DNA from: Drosophila miranda
Taxonomy: Eukaryota; Arthropoda; Insecta; Diptera; Drosophilidae
Assembly (NCBI RefSeq): GCF_003369915.1
Contig: NC_046674.1
Coordinates: 6,138,001-6,202,000 of the forward strand
Direction: 5' to 3'
Length of the DNA: 64,000 nt
The notes below the pieces were generated by a model. The model saw only the letters and a program-made list of their open reading frames with translations. It made no database searches and was not told the DNA's origin. This document shows, in pieces, positions 1-12,818 of the stretch. Both the position numbers and the translations under genes were made by a program. Numbering within the stretch: position 1 is the first letter of the stretch; each line of letters starts with the position of its first letter.

Positions 1-290
1 AAAAACGCACTCCTTGAGAGGCCTACATTGCTAAGCCACACTGGGGAGGAAAGAGAGAGAGAAGCAAGCATGAAAAACGCACTCCTTGAGAGGCCTACAC
101 TGCTAAGCCACACTGGGGAGGAAAGAGAGAGAGAAGCAAGCATGAAAAACGTACTCCTTGAGAGGCCTACATTGCTAAGCCACACTGGGGAGGAAAGAGA
201 GAGAGAATCAAGCATGAAAAACGCACTCCTTGAGAGGCCTACACTGCTAAGCCACACTGGGAAGGAAAGAGAGAGAAGCAAGCATAAAAA
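1..290. repeat. 72-bp minisatellite, about four units, running off the left edge
   Basis: Four near-identical units start at 1, 73, 145 and 217 (period 72). Each holds the motif GCTAAGCCACACTGGG (30, 102, 174, 246), then a GA-rich tract, then a segment with ACTCCTTGAGAGGCC. Units differ by a few substitutions (for example GCACTCC versus GTACTCC) and the last is slightly decayed. Because 72 is a multiple of three, a stop-free frame runs through the array; its repetitive translation is an artefact. The array continues to the left, so its full copy number is unknown. The motif it carries also occurs singly elsewhere in the window. Confidence 0.93.
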
Positions 291-1276
291 CTAGAAAAAC
301 GAGACAAAGCTTTGATGGAATGACACTGCATTGGCTCTATGTGACTCTATGGCAGATAACAACACTTCTTGGGCTCGAAGGAGTTTACTCTCGACTGGAA
401 ATGGCCATAACCGAAGACAGAAGACAGGAAAATGTAGAAGGCCGGACAGAATAGGGAAAGAGCAGCCAGAGGAGGCACTGAACAGCCACAAGAGGAACAG
501 GAACAGGGAATGAGAGTAGCCACAAGGACACAGCCTACAGCTCCACCAACACGTGGCCATAAACTGGCGATGGGGCCCAAAAACAATTTGGCTTATAGAT
601 TGGACGGGAGGCAGCAGGAAGAGGATCATGGAGGATGCTCTGCCCTGCCCTGCCCGGCCCTGTCATGGGTCGCTGTCATATTTTATGCCCCCAAAATAGT
701 TAAACGAATGCACAAACACTCATGCACATAAAAACCAGCTGGAAAATTGCTTGTAAAACATTTTTGTGTGTGTCCCAATGTCACGGGAAAAGGGGGGCCT
801 GGAGCGGGGACAGCGGTACGCATTTATAGCAAATCTCTGGGGCTCCTTCACACATTCCCATAAATCACAAAAAATTATTTCACATTTTTTTTTGCCTCGT
901 TCTTTTCTCTCCCTCCTCTTCTCTTCTTTTTTTCTGGCCATATTAATGCGCCTACACACACACACACATCTGGGTCTTTAGGTGGGAAGGGGGACGGCAT
1001 GTGGCAGGGTTAGGTGTGGGGCAGGGCGGGGCGGGTGGGGGGATATTTTGTATATGGCTGACAGCCTATTTGCGACTCCCCGTCTTGGCTCCTGCCAGTC
1101 GCTGACTTGGTTTTTTTTTTTCTCAGCTATTTATGATTTTCGCGCGACAATTTCTTTTCTTTCAACCGAATACCCTGTTGAAAGTGGAGTCTGATGGACT
1201 AAGGGGGCCACCAAACGGTAGAATCGAAACAAATTGCTGAAACTTGGATCGTTTCTACGATTCTCTCCTTCTTTCA

Positions 1277-1290
1277 CAGTGTGGCTTAGC
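1277..1290 (-). repeat. single copy of the AGCCACACTG motif (minus orientation)
   Basis: The plus strand reads CAGTGTGGCTTAGC, the reverse complement of the core in the 72-bp minisatellite. It is preceded by pyrimidine-rich CTCTCCTTCTTT, which is the GA tract of the motif seen from the other strand. Confidence 0.75.
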
Positions 1291-2684
1291 AGCAAGCGTT
1301 TAATTTTCATGTAAGCGCACCTCTCTCGCTCTCTTTTGTTCTCTCCTCATGAGTTTTTTTTACACGTATTTGCATGCTGATTCCCCCCCCCCATCCTCCA
1401 GTCCCCCATCCGCAGTCTTGTTTATTTAGCTGATGCCTGGAGGATCCAGAGGGCCGAGGCCTTTTTTTCCATCATATTTTCGGTGGAAATGAAGGGGCCT
1501 GGGGGAGTGGAGGGGAAGGGCAACCCGTTTGCAGACTCGCGAATGTTGAACAAATGTGTGACATTTTTGTGCGGTGGCATGGAATGAATCCGTGGATGGG
1601 GGAGGGGGGGGGGGCCAGATTGGATATAGAGGGGCTGCTCTGTCTGTCTGTCTGTTTGCTCTCTGCACACACGCGTTCGGAATTGATTTTTATGCTGTGA
1701 TTATATTTCCGAAAAGGTTGACGATGAGCCAGGGATCTGCAGAGGAGGATGGAGGATGGCAATGGGAATGGGAATGGGAAATGGGGCATATATGGGGGCC
1801 GCCTCCCTCCCTGTTTGTTTATCTGCAACAATGAAGTGTCGCCGCCCCAGAGTCGAGAGCGCGAGAACACGCTTGAAAAAATATAAATTAAATTATGCGT
1901 TCATGTTGTTTTAATGGCTCTCTGGATGTCCCCGCCCCCACCAGGGGGCAGGGACTTTAAACGCACGATTCAAGGGGGCAGACAGATGCTGATAGTATCA
2001 TATGATGCGCTGCCCCTCCACACACACAGACGAACGCACACACACACACACAGTTTTTTATGCCCCATGTTTAACGATCGGAAGTTATATTCATAAAAAT
2101 ATGTCAATGAATTGTGAATTATTTATGGCGTTAAGGGAGGGGGGGAGGGTGGGGATGAATGTCAGCCCAATAAATAAATAACCACGAAGGGCCTGCGACC
2201 AGATATTAGTCGAATGAGTGGGAGAGTAGGAGATCTGGGAAATCAATGGGAATACCTTGTCCTCAAAATTGGATGATTTACAAAAAGGGTACCACATTTA
2301 AGTATTCCCTTTTTTCTCGTTTTTACAGGGCATCCATAATGGCTAATTCCCTGAGAAATGCCTACAAAAATGTTCCTAAGCCAAAAATTTCATAAACTTA
2401 ATAATGCTTACATTTTTCAGATAAAATAAAATATTAAAATTGTAATATAAAAATATACATATGTAAAATAATAAATATATATTTATGTGAAATAAAAAAA
2501 AAATGTATATATAAATTATTAAAAATAAATACAATTTTATTACAATGCAAAATGCATTTGTTCAAAAAATTTAGAAAAAAAATTAATTTTAAAACAAATT
2601 TAAAAATTAAGAAAAATTAAAAATTTGAAAGTTAAAAATAACCCATAAAAACAGCATTGCTTTGGAATCAGTTTTGCCTGAAGG

Positions 2685-2705
2685 CCAGGTGTTCAAGCAG
2701 CCACA
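2685..2705 (+). repeat. CCAGGTGTTCAA-type motif copy 1
   Basis: This reads CCAGGTGTTCAAGCAGCCAC followed by ACCTTGGGG. The second half (AGCCACAC..GGGG) overlaps the minisatellite motif, which ties the two motif forms into one family. Other copies are near 4,534, 9,532, 13,859 and 16,141. Confidence 0.7.
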
Positions 2706-4533
2706 CCTTGGGGCCATACATTCGTTCATTGGGGCCGTAATAATATTCAAATCGTGTCCAGATTCCGCAATCTAGTAGATAAAATAGCTGTTAATGATTC
2801 TGCGTATTCGATTCTCTTGGTTTCACATATTTTTTTACGGGGTATGCCATAATGAAATGTTGCCAAATTCATTAGAAACATACACATACGAGAGTGCACT
2901 CGAAAAAAAAAACCATAAAAATCTCTGGTTTTTTGAAGAGCTGTATGCATAAATTGCGAGAGGCCCGAGGCCTTGGACTCAAAAAACGCAGCCACGAAAA
3001 TGCCGTCTAATAGTACAGAAAAATTGAAACCGAAACCGAAACCGAAACAGAAACTTAATTGCAATTAAAGTCGAGTGCTGAAGTGGGAGAACGGTAACGT
3101 AACGCAAATGCAAACGGAATGAAATGAACACCTTCAATTAAATTGAGTTTTGCGTTGAGTCGACCTAGTTTATGCCACAGAGAACACACCCACAAGACAC
3201 CCCACCGCCCAGCACTGGCCGCAAGAAGGAGAGGCAACGACCCGTTTCCGATTCCGGGGCCGGACGTCAGTCTCCTCTCGGCCAACTGCCTGCCACGCCA
3301 ACAAAGTGTTGGCCAAAGGCTAAAATTTCAAGCGACAATTAGAAAATTTGCAAATTACATAAAGAGAAGAGATGGACACGGGTGGCAGCTGGCACCTGGC
3401 AGGTGGCATGTGGCAAGAAGACAGCGACAGGTTTAGCTCTGGAAACCAGAAGAGAAAAGAAAGGAAAAGAAAAAGGTGAAGAGCAGGAAATTTTAATGAA
3501 AAGAAAAATGCAAAAAGACCGAACTGGAGAGCCAACTTGTTGTCCAGACAACAGAAAGAATGAGGGGCGGAAGGGGAGGGGGAGGGGGGGCCCAGACTCC
3601 GACTGGTGCGTCTCCAAGCTCCAACCGCCTTTTCAGCGGGTGTTAAGTTGGTAATTTTATGCCTGAGTTAACTTTTAATTTGTGTAAATGATTTTGTGGA
3701 TTTTATGCGCATCATTAAAATGGTAAGAGAGAAAATATAGAGCCAGAGCCGCCCAGGTGCCGAGGGGCCGAGGGGCCGAGGGGGATTGGGGATATATTTT
3801 GATGTATGCGAGAGATCTAGTTGAATGCCTTCTTTCGACTGGAGGGGATTGACAGATAGACAGACGCCTAATGCCCCTTGATTTGTGGGTCAGTCCCATA
3901 ATGCAGGGAATATCCCGCCAAAAGAGAGAGAGCCAGCCATAAAACTCAACGAAAGTTTTGTTATTTTGAGAAAAATACAAGATCCCAGATCCAATGGCTG
4001 GAATCTTTTAATTGCTTTTATATAAATCCAAAGAATCCATCTACGTTCTGGTGCCACAAAATTCGCTTTAGCTAAAAGATTTCTTGAATTAAATTATGAA
4101 TTTATTAAACAAAAACACACAAAAATATGTACGTATGTTTGTGGGTACAAAAATCTGTTGATATTTCGCTTTTGTTCTCGACTTCCACTAGAAAAAATAG
4201 ATTTTTGACCACCATGTTTGTTTAACCGAGAGATTTATGGCCATGAAATGTATTTAAATACTCGCTTGATTTTCGTTTACTCACCGATTGAAATGTTTGA
4301 TGGTTAAATGTCTGCAATTAAAGATAAATAGAATTGTTTTATTATTGAAGAGATATAATTATATAATAATTCATAAATGTGGCATTAAAACGGGCCAAAT
4401 GGAGTGGACAAAGACAATATAAATCGTTAGCTAAGTAATGCCCATACATTTCAGTGGTACACGGGCTGGCTTCAGGCTGGCTTCAGGCTCTCTGCTTCAG
4501 AGTCCAGTTGCTCTAAGAATAATTGCTCTAAAA

Positions 4534-4552
4534 CCAGGTGTTCAAATAGCCA
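4534..4552 (+). repeat. CCAGGTGTTCAA-type motif copy 2
   Basis: This reads CCAGGTGTTCAAATAGCCA. It follows a local direct repeat of GGCTGGCTTCA at about 4,465-4,487. It lies in otherwise featureless non-coding DNA. Confidence 0.7.
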
Positions 4553-5792
4553 AAAGAGCATTTGTTTTGTTCATTCGATCGCAACAAGACTCGGCCCTAT
4601 AATAGATATAATCATTTGGGATTGGCAATTTACCCGAGTGAAATCCGTAAGCATTCAATATACCTCTCTCTTTGATTACAGGGTATTTTTCTACCAAACA
4701 TTATGCAATCTGAATGCCTGGAATGTCTTTTTGATGGCTTTACATATCGCACATACGTATACGCCCTGTTGACCCACCAGACTGTCATTTGGCCCGCTGC
4801 TCATTTGAATTTAACACTTTTATACCACCCGAAAAGCCCCTACCTCCCCTCCCTAGCCCCCCTTGCCTTGCCAGCGCTGTCGCTGCGGCTCGTAAAAACT
4901 ACAACAAAAACAAACTTTTTTGGCGCCGCACATTATTAAAATTTCTTTATGACAAGCGAAGAGAGAGACAGCGAGACAGAGAGACAGAGAGTCAAGAGTC
5001 GAGTGGAGCTCTAGAGAGCCACAACCGGCAACGACAAAAGGCATAAAAACTGGTAACAAAATATTTGGCTATACAGAAATTTGTTTTGGTCTTTAGTTTT
5101 AGCATAAATTAACATAAGATTTATGGCCACACAGTCCACTTGAAAATGAGACGAAAACTAGAGAGGGGCAGGGGGGGGGGGGGGGACAAGCAGGAGCAGC
5201 GCAGTCATAAAGTTGCAAGTGAATGAAAAAAGTTTGTTTTTTTTTTTAAAAGGAAAAAAGACAGGCGCCACAGGAGGAGAGGCTGGGTCTGGGTCTGGGT
5301 TTGCTTTTCCTTCTGGAATTTAAGGCCAGCACGTGTTCGGCATAAGAAGCAACAAGAAGCAACTGGGGAAAAGACGTAGCTAGGTCCTGTGGTGGAAATA
5401 AACTTCAAGATCAACTGGAAAACTCTTTCCACCCTTTTTGTTTTGCGTCTTGTTTGAGTTGACAACTTTGCAGCCGTCTGGTCAGTCTCTGGTAATGAGA
5501 TTTCTCCAAAAAAAACAATCAAGGAGCGTAACGCAAACTTGTTTATAATTAAAAGACATTTTAATGCGTTTCGTTTGAGCATTTAAGGTGGCTGTGGGCG
5601 CTTCGATATCAGTATTTAAAAGTCCATAAACAACTGACAGTTGAATGAGGCCCGATGATCTCGGGAGGAGATGATGATGATGTTTATCGGAATCGGAAAT
5701 GATTTGTGTGGCGGCGTACAATTATGAAATGCAATTAACATTATGGCCTGATGTCTGTGTATGATACGTGGGTACGTGGGAGAGAGAGGGAG

Positions 5793-5814
5793 AGCCACAC
5801 TGGGAGAGAGAAAG
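5793..5814 (+). repeat. AGCCACACTGGGAGAGAG motif copy
   Basis: This reads GAGCCACACTGGGAGAGAG. It has the GAG-CCACACT form found in the CCAGGTGTTCAA copies and the GGGAGAGAG tail found in the minisatellite copies, so it links the two forms. Confidence 0.75.
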
Positions 5815-6520
5815 GGAGATTGCAGCCCGTAAAGAGTTACAGAAAACTTTGAAGAACATCTATAGAACGTTCTTATCGTCAATGGCCCACAAAATGCATT
5901 GTTATTCTCAGCCCAAAGAAAGCAGAATCATCACGAATCATTGGTTTCGAAAATTTAAGCAAGAACCCAACAATTCTAAAAAGAGTTTTGCTAGCCGTTT
6001 TTCCTTATTAGTAGTTCTCCAACCTGCATACCCTCCTCCCTTTCTGTACATTTTCATTGCACTTCTAAGCCATCGAAAAGGGTTCCGCCGCACAGTCACA
6101 GAGCCACACGCTCTCGATATTATTTCTCGCGGAAGTCACGTAGTCGTTGAACAATTTGAAAATGAGTTTTGTCGGTTTTACACACCACATATTTCTCTTG
6201 TTCTGGAACGGCTCAGTGGATGTTCTCTGTTCTGTTCTGTTCTGTTCGGTTGCGGTCAATGGAAAAGGCAGCCCAGGAATTGAGCAATTCGCACGTTTGC
6301 CTCTCAGTCTCTCAGAAACAAAGTAAAACAAAGAGATTTGAACGCGCTGCACTGGCGGGAATACAAGACGAATAATTCGAGTAGCATTCTGTATTGATGG
6401 AGGAGGCCTCATGTGCCTCATGTGCCCCATGTTCGTTGCGTTTCTCAGAAATGCCATAAATTCATCAATTATGACGGCTGGACATTGCCGGAGGAGCAGC
6501 AGGGGAGGAGTGGGGAGTGG

Positions 6521-6572
6521 GGAGTGGGTCTTGGGTTTGGGTTTGGGTTTGGGCTTGGGGCTTGGGTTGGGC
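6521..6572 (+). repeat. GGGTTT-type G-rich tandem repeat
   Basis: About eight GGG runs are spaced by TTT, TCTT or CTT, giving units like TTGGGTTTGGG. The plus strand could form a G-quadruplex on base composition alone. It resembles a TTTGGG microsatellite; nothing around it suggests a telomere. Confidence 0.75.
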
Positions 6573-6792
6573 CCTCAGATTGACAGCTGTCGCCACAAGG
6601 CGGAGAGGTGTACCAATCGTGTGAGTAATGTTGAAAATTTCAAGGATTTCTTCTTTTTTTTTTTTGTTGTTTTAATTGGAATGGAAAAACGGTACAACCT
6701 GAAGATTGTGGAATGTTGCCATTGAGGAAACTCTCAATAAATGATGGATATATGTAAATTTATATACCCATGACTGACTTTTAGCTCTCTCA

Positions 6793-6806
6793 CAGCGTGG
6801 CTTAGC
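6793..6806 (-). repeat. AGCCACGCTG motif copy (minus orientation)
   Basis: The plus strand reads CAGCGTGGCTTAGC with CTCTCTCA directly before it. It has one change from the common CAGTGTGGCTTAGC. Confidence 0.7.
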
Positions 6807-7428
6807 AGTTAGGGGTGTGAAACCTTTGAACCTCCTCCTAAATAAACTTCTTTCAGCTGTGAAATGAGAGATGATGATGGAAAATAAAGCCCTATGTGGT
6901 TTGCTAGGAAATAGATGGCGAAATTCTGTGTCCACCACAAGAAAACTGCCAAAGCAGAATCCTAAAGAATGATCATATCCATTGGACTGCCAGAGCCGCT
7001 TTCGGATGTTTGAACAACTGGCCTTCGAGCAGTATTCATGCCAGAGCAATGCTTGTTTGATTATTCCCATCAATCGACCTAAAAAACCAATGGAATATTC
7101 ACTCCGATGGAGAATCGACGATTAAATTCTGAAATATAAATTCTACTAAATGGGAAAAACGCTTTGGAGTAATCCATTTATGAGACTCGTATCTAATTCA
7201 TTGCCAGCCCATAAACCATTTCGTGGGCCATCAGTGGCACATGAGTGAAGGGGGAAAAATGCATGCCACACAATTGCCAACACGTGTGCGGCGTGTGCAA
7301 CAGCAAGCAGTCGCTCTCAGTCACAAAAACTAAACACTGGCGTCATTTAATTAACCCAAGCAATGCACTAGGGGTCCCACCATGCAACCCCTGCTGTTGC
7401 TGCCACACACAGGCACAGAAGAGACCAC

Positions 7429-7457
7429 ATGATGATGATGATGATGATGATGATGAT
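7429..7457 (+). repeat. ATG triplet microsatellite
   Basis: About ten ATG units in tandem, followed shortly by a TC dinucleotide array (about 7,486-7,505). A second short ATC run is at about 7,648-7,662. There is no sign that it is translated. Confidence 0.9.
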
Positions 7458-9531
7458 AGGGGTATCACTGTCTGTCTCCCACTCACTCTCTCTCTCTCTC
7501 TCTCTGCCCCTCTGTGGGGCTAGGCCTGGGGCTTAGAACTCGTAAAATCCGGGGAAAAAGTTATTTTTATGCGCTTTTAATAGAGGACTTAGGAGCACAC
7601 CCCGCGCCGCCCTTAGATGGCACCCCATGGGCATGGCACCCCCATATCATCATCATCATCATCGTATTTCATGTTTATGAATGCATTTTTATTATGATTT
7701 TGTGTATAATTTTTATGATCTTTAACGGGTTTACGGGCGGGGGGGGGGGGGAACTTTTACGACAATTACAACGTGGAAAAGCCCCGGGAAAATCTTGTGT
7801 ATTGATTTGATCCCAAAAAGAAAACGACTCAATTCGGGAAAAATCCAAAAATTTAGTTAAGAAATTAGTTGGGTTTTCATATTGAGATATTTTCCATACC
7901 CCCACCCGCACTGCCGGAAAACTAATACAAGGGGCAGACGCCCATGCCCCCAAAAAAAAAAAAAAAAACATAAACCCCAAGGACAAACTCATAAATCTTT
8001 GAGGCGGGTAGCAGGCGCCCCATACGGCCCAAAATCCAAAGAAGAACATGCCATAAAACACATGAAGAAGTGTGTAAATAACAGAAGGAGCAGCAGCCAG
8101 AAGGAGCAGTGGTAGAAGGGAGGGGCAAGCAGCCAGAAGGGGGCAGCAACAGAAGCATCGAAGAGGCAGTAGTACGACCCATCCATGAGATTCAAAAGAG
8201 GAACGGAGCACGAATCTAGCCACAGAACAAGGAAGTTGCTTCCCCCACTGAAAGGATAACCTTCGAGGGAGGGGGGCTTGTGGCAAGGGTCAACCCCCGA
8301 AAGAGAAAGTGGCCAACACCAAACACCTTTAAGAATCGGTTTTTCCTCCTCCCAAATCATACATATATATATTTTTGGTTTTTTTTGGAATGAAATCAAA
8401 AACAGACATCCTTCCATTCCACCCCAAAAAGGGGGTTGGTCATTAATTTATGTAAAGCACAAATTATGATTGGATGGGGGGGCGGGAAGGGGAGGGGACG
8501 AGGTCCATGGCAGGTTTCCAAGTAGGCCTATGGCCCCAAATGGAAGAGCAGCAGCTGTAACACGTTGATTATGCCACGAGGCCTTCTTCATCAGATGAAA
8601 TCCATGGAATGCTGTGGAAGACGATGATGATGGAATGGCCATGATGGTGTTCTGCGGTTTCTTGGGCAGGCTCCTTCTCACTCTATTTCTTCCTGGTTTC
8701 TCTGGTTTAAGGGTAAGTGAAAAAGCACCGCAAAAAGGAGGGAAACCACACCAGCCAGCCAGCCAGCCAGCCAGGCAACCCACGAACGACGTTGCTTAAT
8801 GGCGCAAAATGTTCTGCAGAACAGAAATGATTTATGACACAAGGAAGTTAATTTATTAATTTTCCCAGAGAATGCCTGTATATAGTCTAAGAGGGATCCG
8901 TATTCGGTGGGTGGAGGGGGGAGGGGCTGGCTCCTGGGAAAACCGCTGCAACAAGGTCAACGGGATTCGAGACCTTTTAGTTCCAAGACAGTCCCCCCCT
9001 GAAGAAAAGGCAGGAAAATTGTAGAAAAATTCAAATTGAAATCCCAGAATAAAGTACAAGATCTATGCCCAATAAATAATGTAAGGGCAAATATTACAGA
9101 AGGCAAAAACAAACAGAAGCCCAAAGAAACGGGCATTTCGGCAACTCTCGAGTGCGATAGACAGATCCTCTACATTTCAGATACATTTCAGCATCGCTCC
9201 CCAGGAAGTCTCGCACAACTCAATAAAATCAAATTTAGCTCATTAGCGAGCGAAACGAAGAAATTGATGGCAATATGTGCCCCTCGCTTTGATCTCCCAA
9301 AAAGCACTCAACGTAACCATAAATCGATGGGTCGACTACATATAGAGCATAGGCGCTGATGGAGAAGGCGCTGTTTTCCGGAGGAATTTAAATACGAAAT
9401 TTGAAATATTTTTTAACATTTCTGTTGGGTTTTTTTCTTTTTTTTTTTTTGATTAATTGCACAATCAAGCAGTCGAAATGGAGTGGATTCGACACTTTGA
9501 TACCCAGCCTGCGTTGGAGTCCGATCGGAAG

Positions 9532-9550
9532 GCCAGGTGTTCAAAGAGCC
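9532..9550 (+). repeat. CCAGGTGTTCAA-type motif copy 3
   Basis: This reads GCCAGGTGTTCAAAGAGCC, closest to the consensus drawn from the five copies. Confidence 0.7.
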
Positions 9551-12500
9551 CAAAGACCAATAGAGAGGATTATTAACAGATCTCTTCTTTAATTCGAATT
9601 GTGGATACCACAGCACGTTGCATGTTTCATGTTGCTTGTTTCTTAGAATTTTCCTCACACACACACACATTTCAATCGTCAAATAAATGCATAAATATAT
9701 CGCTTATTAAATCATGAAAATCATTTGGCTTTTGAAAAATTAAACCATTGACAAACAATTTCATTTGGCAGATTGCATAAAAGTGCTAGGAAAATAGCGG
9801 ATGATGGAGGGAGTGCCACCCGCCCACCAGACCGCCCGCCCACCCGCCTGTCGGCCTGCCAGCCTGTAAATCAAATGATTACAAAGAATCTTCTTTGCAA
9901 TATTCAAATAAAAACGAGATTTTTCCTTTCATTTTTCTCGCTTTTATTTTGATATTCATTTTTTGTTAAATGTTTGAGCAGGCGGTTGGGTTGGGTTGGG
10001 TCGTGCCGGCTCGGGGTCGGTTCGGGCTGGCCATTAAGCTGTCAGCGACTGGCTGTTCGAAGCGGAAATGAGAGAAGAGATGGGAGGCGACAGGAAGTTC
10101 TGGCTGCTGGAGAATGCGTTGTGTGAAGAACATCTTCAATGAAGGAAAATTGGCAATCGTTGCGGGTTAATTTCGATGGCTTTTCCATGGGGCGCACAGA
10201 GCTTTAAAGGGCAAAAGGCCCAGGCAGGACTCGCCACTTAGTATGCATTATTAGGCAATTTTCCGGCTTTTCTTTGCAAAAAAAACAGAAGTCCGAGGGT
10301 TGCAAAAACATCAGCAGGAGGGTGAATGATGTTAAGTACATTTTAAGTGAGGTTATGATTGTGTAAAAGCGGGATTCTGCTGGAAAGCTACTCAGAATAT
10401 GTGATCAAAGTCAAAGACTCATCGATAGGGAGTGAAAGTGAGGTTAGATTGAAAAAAGCGAGGTTAGATTGGCAAAAAGTGGGGTTATACGTCAGTAAAA
10501 GAGAGGTTATGAGGCATTAAATGGAATAATCATCATTCCACCAACAAAACTCCCTTTCTGCAGACACACTCGTATGTATTTTCCTTCATTTGTTCCCCAA
10601 CAAATAAACCATAAATATTCCCCCACCCAACCCCACACTTAAGTGAAAAGAGAATGCCTGGGCCAACATCTGTTTTTCCGTGCTGCAGAGATCTAATAAA
10701 TTCTTTTGTAATAAAAATACATCATCAAATAAATAGTAGTGCCTGCCTGACTGCCGACTGCCGACTGCCGTGCTCTACATCGTATAACTATCGTCTTTTG
10801 GCAAATAAAATAAATTGCCTTGCCCCAAACATTTTCCTGGCCCATAAGCTTATCTCTTGGCCACACCACGCCACACAGCAATGGGCGACTGGGCGAGACT
10901 GGGCGGCAAAAGGGGTGTGGTGGGGTCTCTCGAGCAACCCTTAAATCACATTTTGCCTAATTTTTCGCTGTCAAAAAAACTCATTAATCTTTCCCTGAGG
11001 TCTGGCAGTGGCATGGAAAATGGAACCAGGAGAAGGGCCCCAAAGAAAACACACACAGAGGCAGAGGCAGAGGCCTGCCCTGCCCTGCCCTGCCCAGCCC
11101 TGCTCTGCCATGGGTTGCCTTTTGTTTTTACCTTTCGAGAGAAGTTGCCCTTGAAAAATTACCCACTCGTATGTCAAGCTCCCCCCCCAAAAACCGGGGG
11201 AGGCAGCAGGCAGGAACCCCATAAAATGTTATGCCAAAAAGTGGGAAAAAAAAGTCGAACGTTGTGTAATTTATTTAAATTTAAGGAGCACTTCAGGAGC
11301 AGTTCAGGGAGTCAAGAGTTCTTCGTTCTTTCTGCAGCGACACTTTTTTCTGGGGCGTCACTTCAACCCCTTTTTGCCACCCCCCATTTGCATATTGATT
11401 TCTTGCGTAATCTATGTGGCACGCCCACACACCTAGCCCACTCCCCACTCCATCCACTCCATCCACTCCACCCACTCTTTCTTCTCCTCTTTCTCCTTTC
11501 GCCGATAGTGTCGTTTCGCCTTCCTCCATTGACGCTTTCATATTTATTAATGAGGCGCATTTGTGTTTGGAATTTATAATTGGGGCAAGTGGCGGCACGG
11601 GGCGGGGGGGGGGGTGGGCTCAAAATGTAATTGAGTAATTAACATAAATTATAATACATAATTTTTGGGCGCTAGGCCTTTTTGCCATAATTGTTGTTAG
11701 GTAAAATTGGATTACACACAGCCCACGAGGGGGGGTGGGGGGTTGCTTTTCACATAAATGAAAATTATTGTTGCAGGCGGAGGCCCCAGGAATGGCAGGG
11801 AAACGGAAATGGAAATGGAAATGGTAATGCCTACTGCGATAAGCAATTTATGTTCAAAGTTTCTCATTCGCTGCAAAAGTTTTGCAGCATTCCGTTTGTG
11901 CCTCAAAGGCTCTCAATTTGGGAAACTAAAATCAAAATCTGAACAAAGTCCCCAATAAGAAATCACAGACAAGAGAGTGCGCCAGTGATTGACTCTCTCT
12001 CTCTCTCGAGAGAGAGAGAAAGTGTGGAGGAGTGGAGTGACATTTCGCAGATAAGATTCAGGCGAAGCTACAAAGGAATTAACCACTGAATGCCTGCGAA
12101 TCCTTGCACAGGCAAGCCGTCTCTAAGGTTTCTCGCTTCCAAAGTCTTTAGGGCTTTCGTCTCTGGCTCTCTTTCAGTGGGGAAAACCTAAAACTCATAT
12201 GCATTAAATACAAGCCACATCTTCGGGCCGTTCCAGTGTCCTTCCATAACTATAGACCCCCCCCTAAACAGCATATCACTTTCCCCACTTTCCACACCCA
12301 CCCAAAAGAACAAAAAGAGAAAACACTTTTCCTACACGCACATGATGCCACAGAATCGCTTCAGTTTTGATGTGGCTCCTGCTGCTGCTGCTGTTGGCGT
12401 TTTTCTTGCCTTATTTTGTCCAGGGGGAAAGGGGGCAGGGCAGGCAGTCATCCGTCAGAAGTTAGCCGCAGCGGCAGTGGCAGCGGCAGCGGCAGCAACC

Positions 12501-12785
12501 CTGACGCCATATTGAATTTTCCTATGTGCTGTGGCGGCTCCCGTGTTGGGGTCCTGTATCTTTGTGGCTGTGTATCTCTGTATCTGTGTCTGTGTCTGTC
12601 CCTGACTCTGTCTCTGGCTCTGGCTCTATCTGTGGCTGTTTCTCTGCTTCTGTTGCCTGTTTTCATCCCACCTTGTTGCTGGCACAAACACACATCAACA
12701 GCATCGCTGACAAGGCTAACGCTGCTGGGATTTCATCTGAAGGATTCTGTGCATAATTTTGCGCCTTGTTGTCATGTTTCATGCG

Positions 12786-12818
12786 GGGCACGGGGCACGG
12801 GGCACGGGGCACGGGGCA
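12786..12818 (+). repeat. GGGGCAC heptamer tandem repeat
   Basis: Between four and five copies of GGGGCAC follow one another. The same word recurs as GAGGCACGGGGCACGAGGC near 13,489-13,511, suggesting the region tends to generate such repeats. Confidence 0.85.

Larger units (their letters stand above)
295..5150. other. non-coding stretch, no gene recognised
   Basis: No ORF here has a recognisable domain or codon pattern; the predicted frames are short and composed of simple-sequence residues. The stretch has CA/TG tracts, homopolymer T and C runs, an AT-rich section at about 2,400-2,640, and single copies of the window's recurring AGCCACAC motif family at about 1,279, 2,685 and 4,534. I see no splice-bounded exon that I would defend. 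It may be intron or intergenic. Confidence 0.6.
5150..10650. other. non-coding stretch, no gene recognised
   Basis: No coding exon is recognised. The stretch holds G-rich repeats (6,520-6,575), an ATG triplet array (7,429-7,457), TC tracts, several long poly-G or poly-A runs, and motif-family copies at 5,793, 6,793 and 9,532. Around 10,345-10,510 there are five GRGGTTA words in loose tandem. Confidence 0.6.

Noticed and set aside
28..294. 88-codon open frame across the left minisatellite
   Set aside because: The frame stays open only because the unit is 72 bases; the peptide is a direct repeat with no domain.
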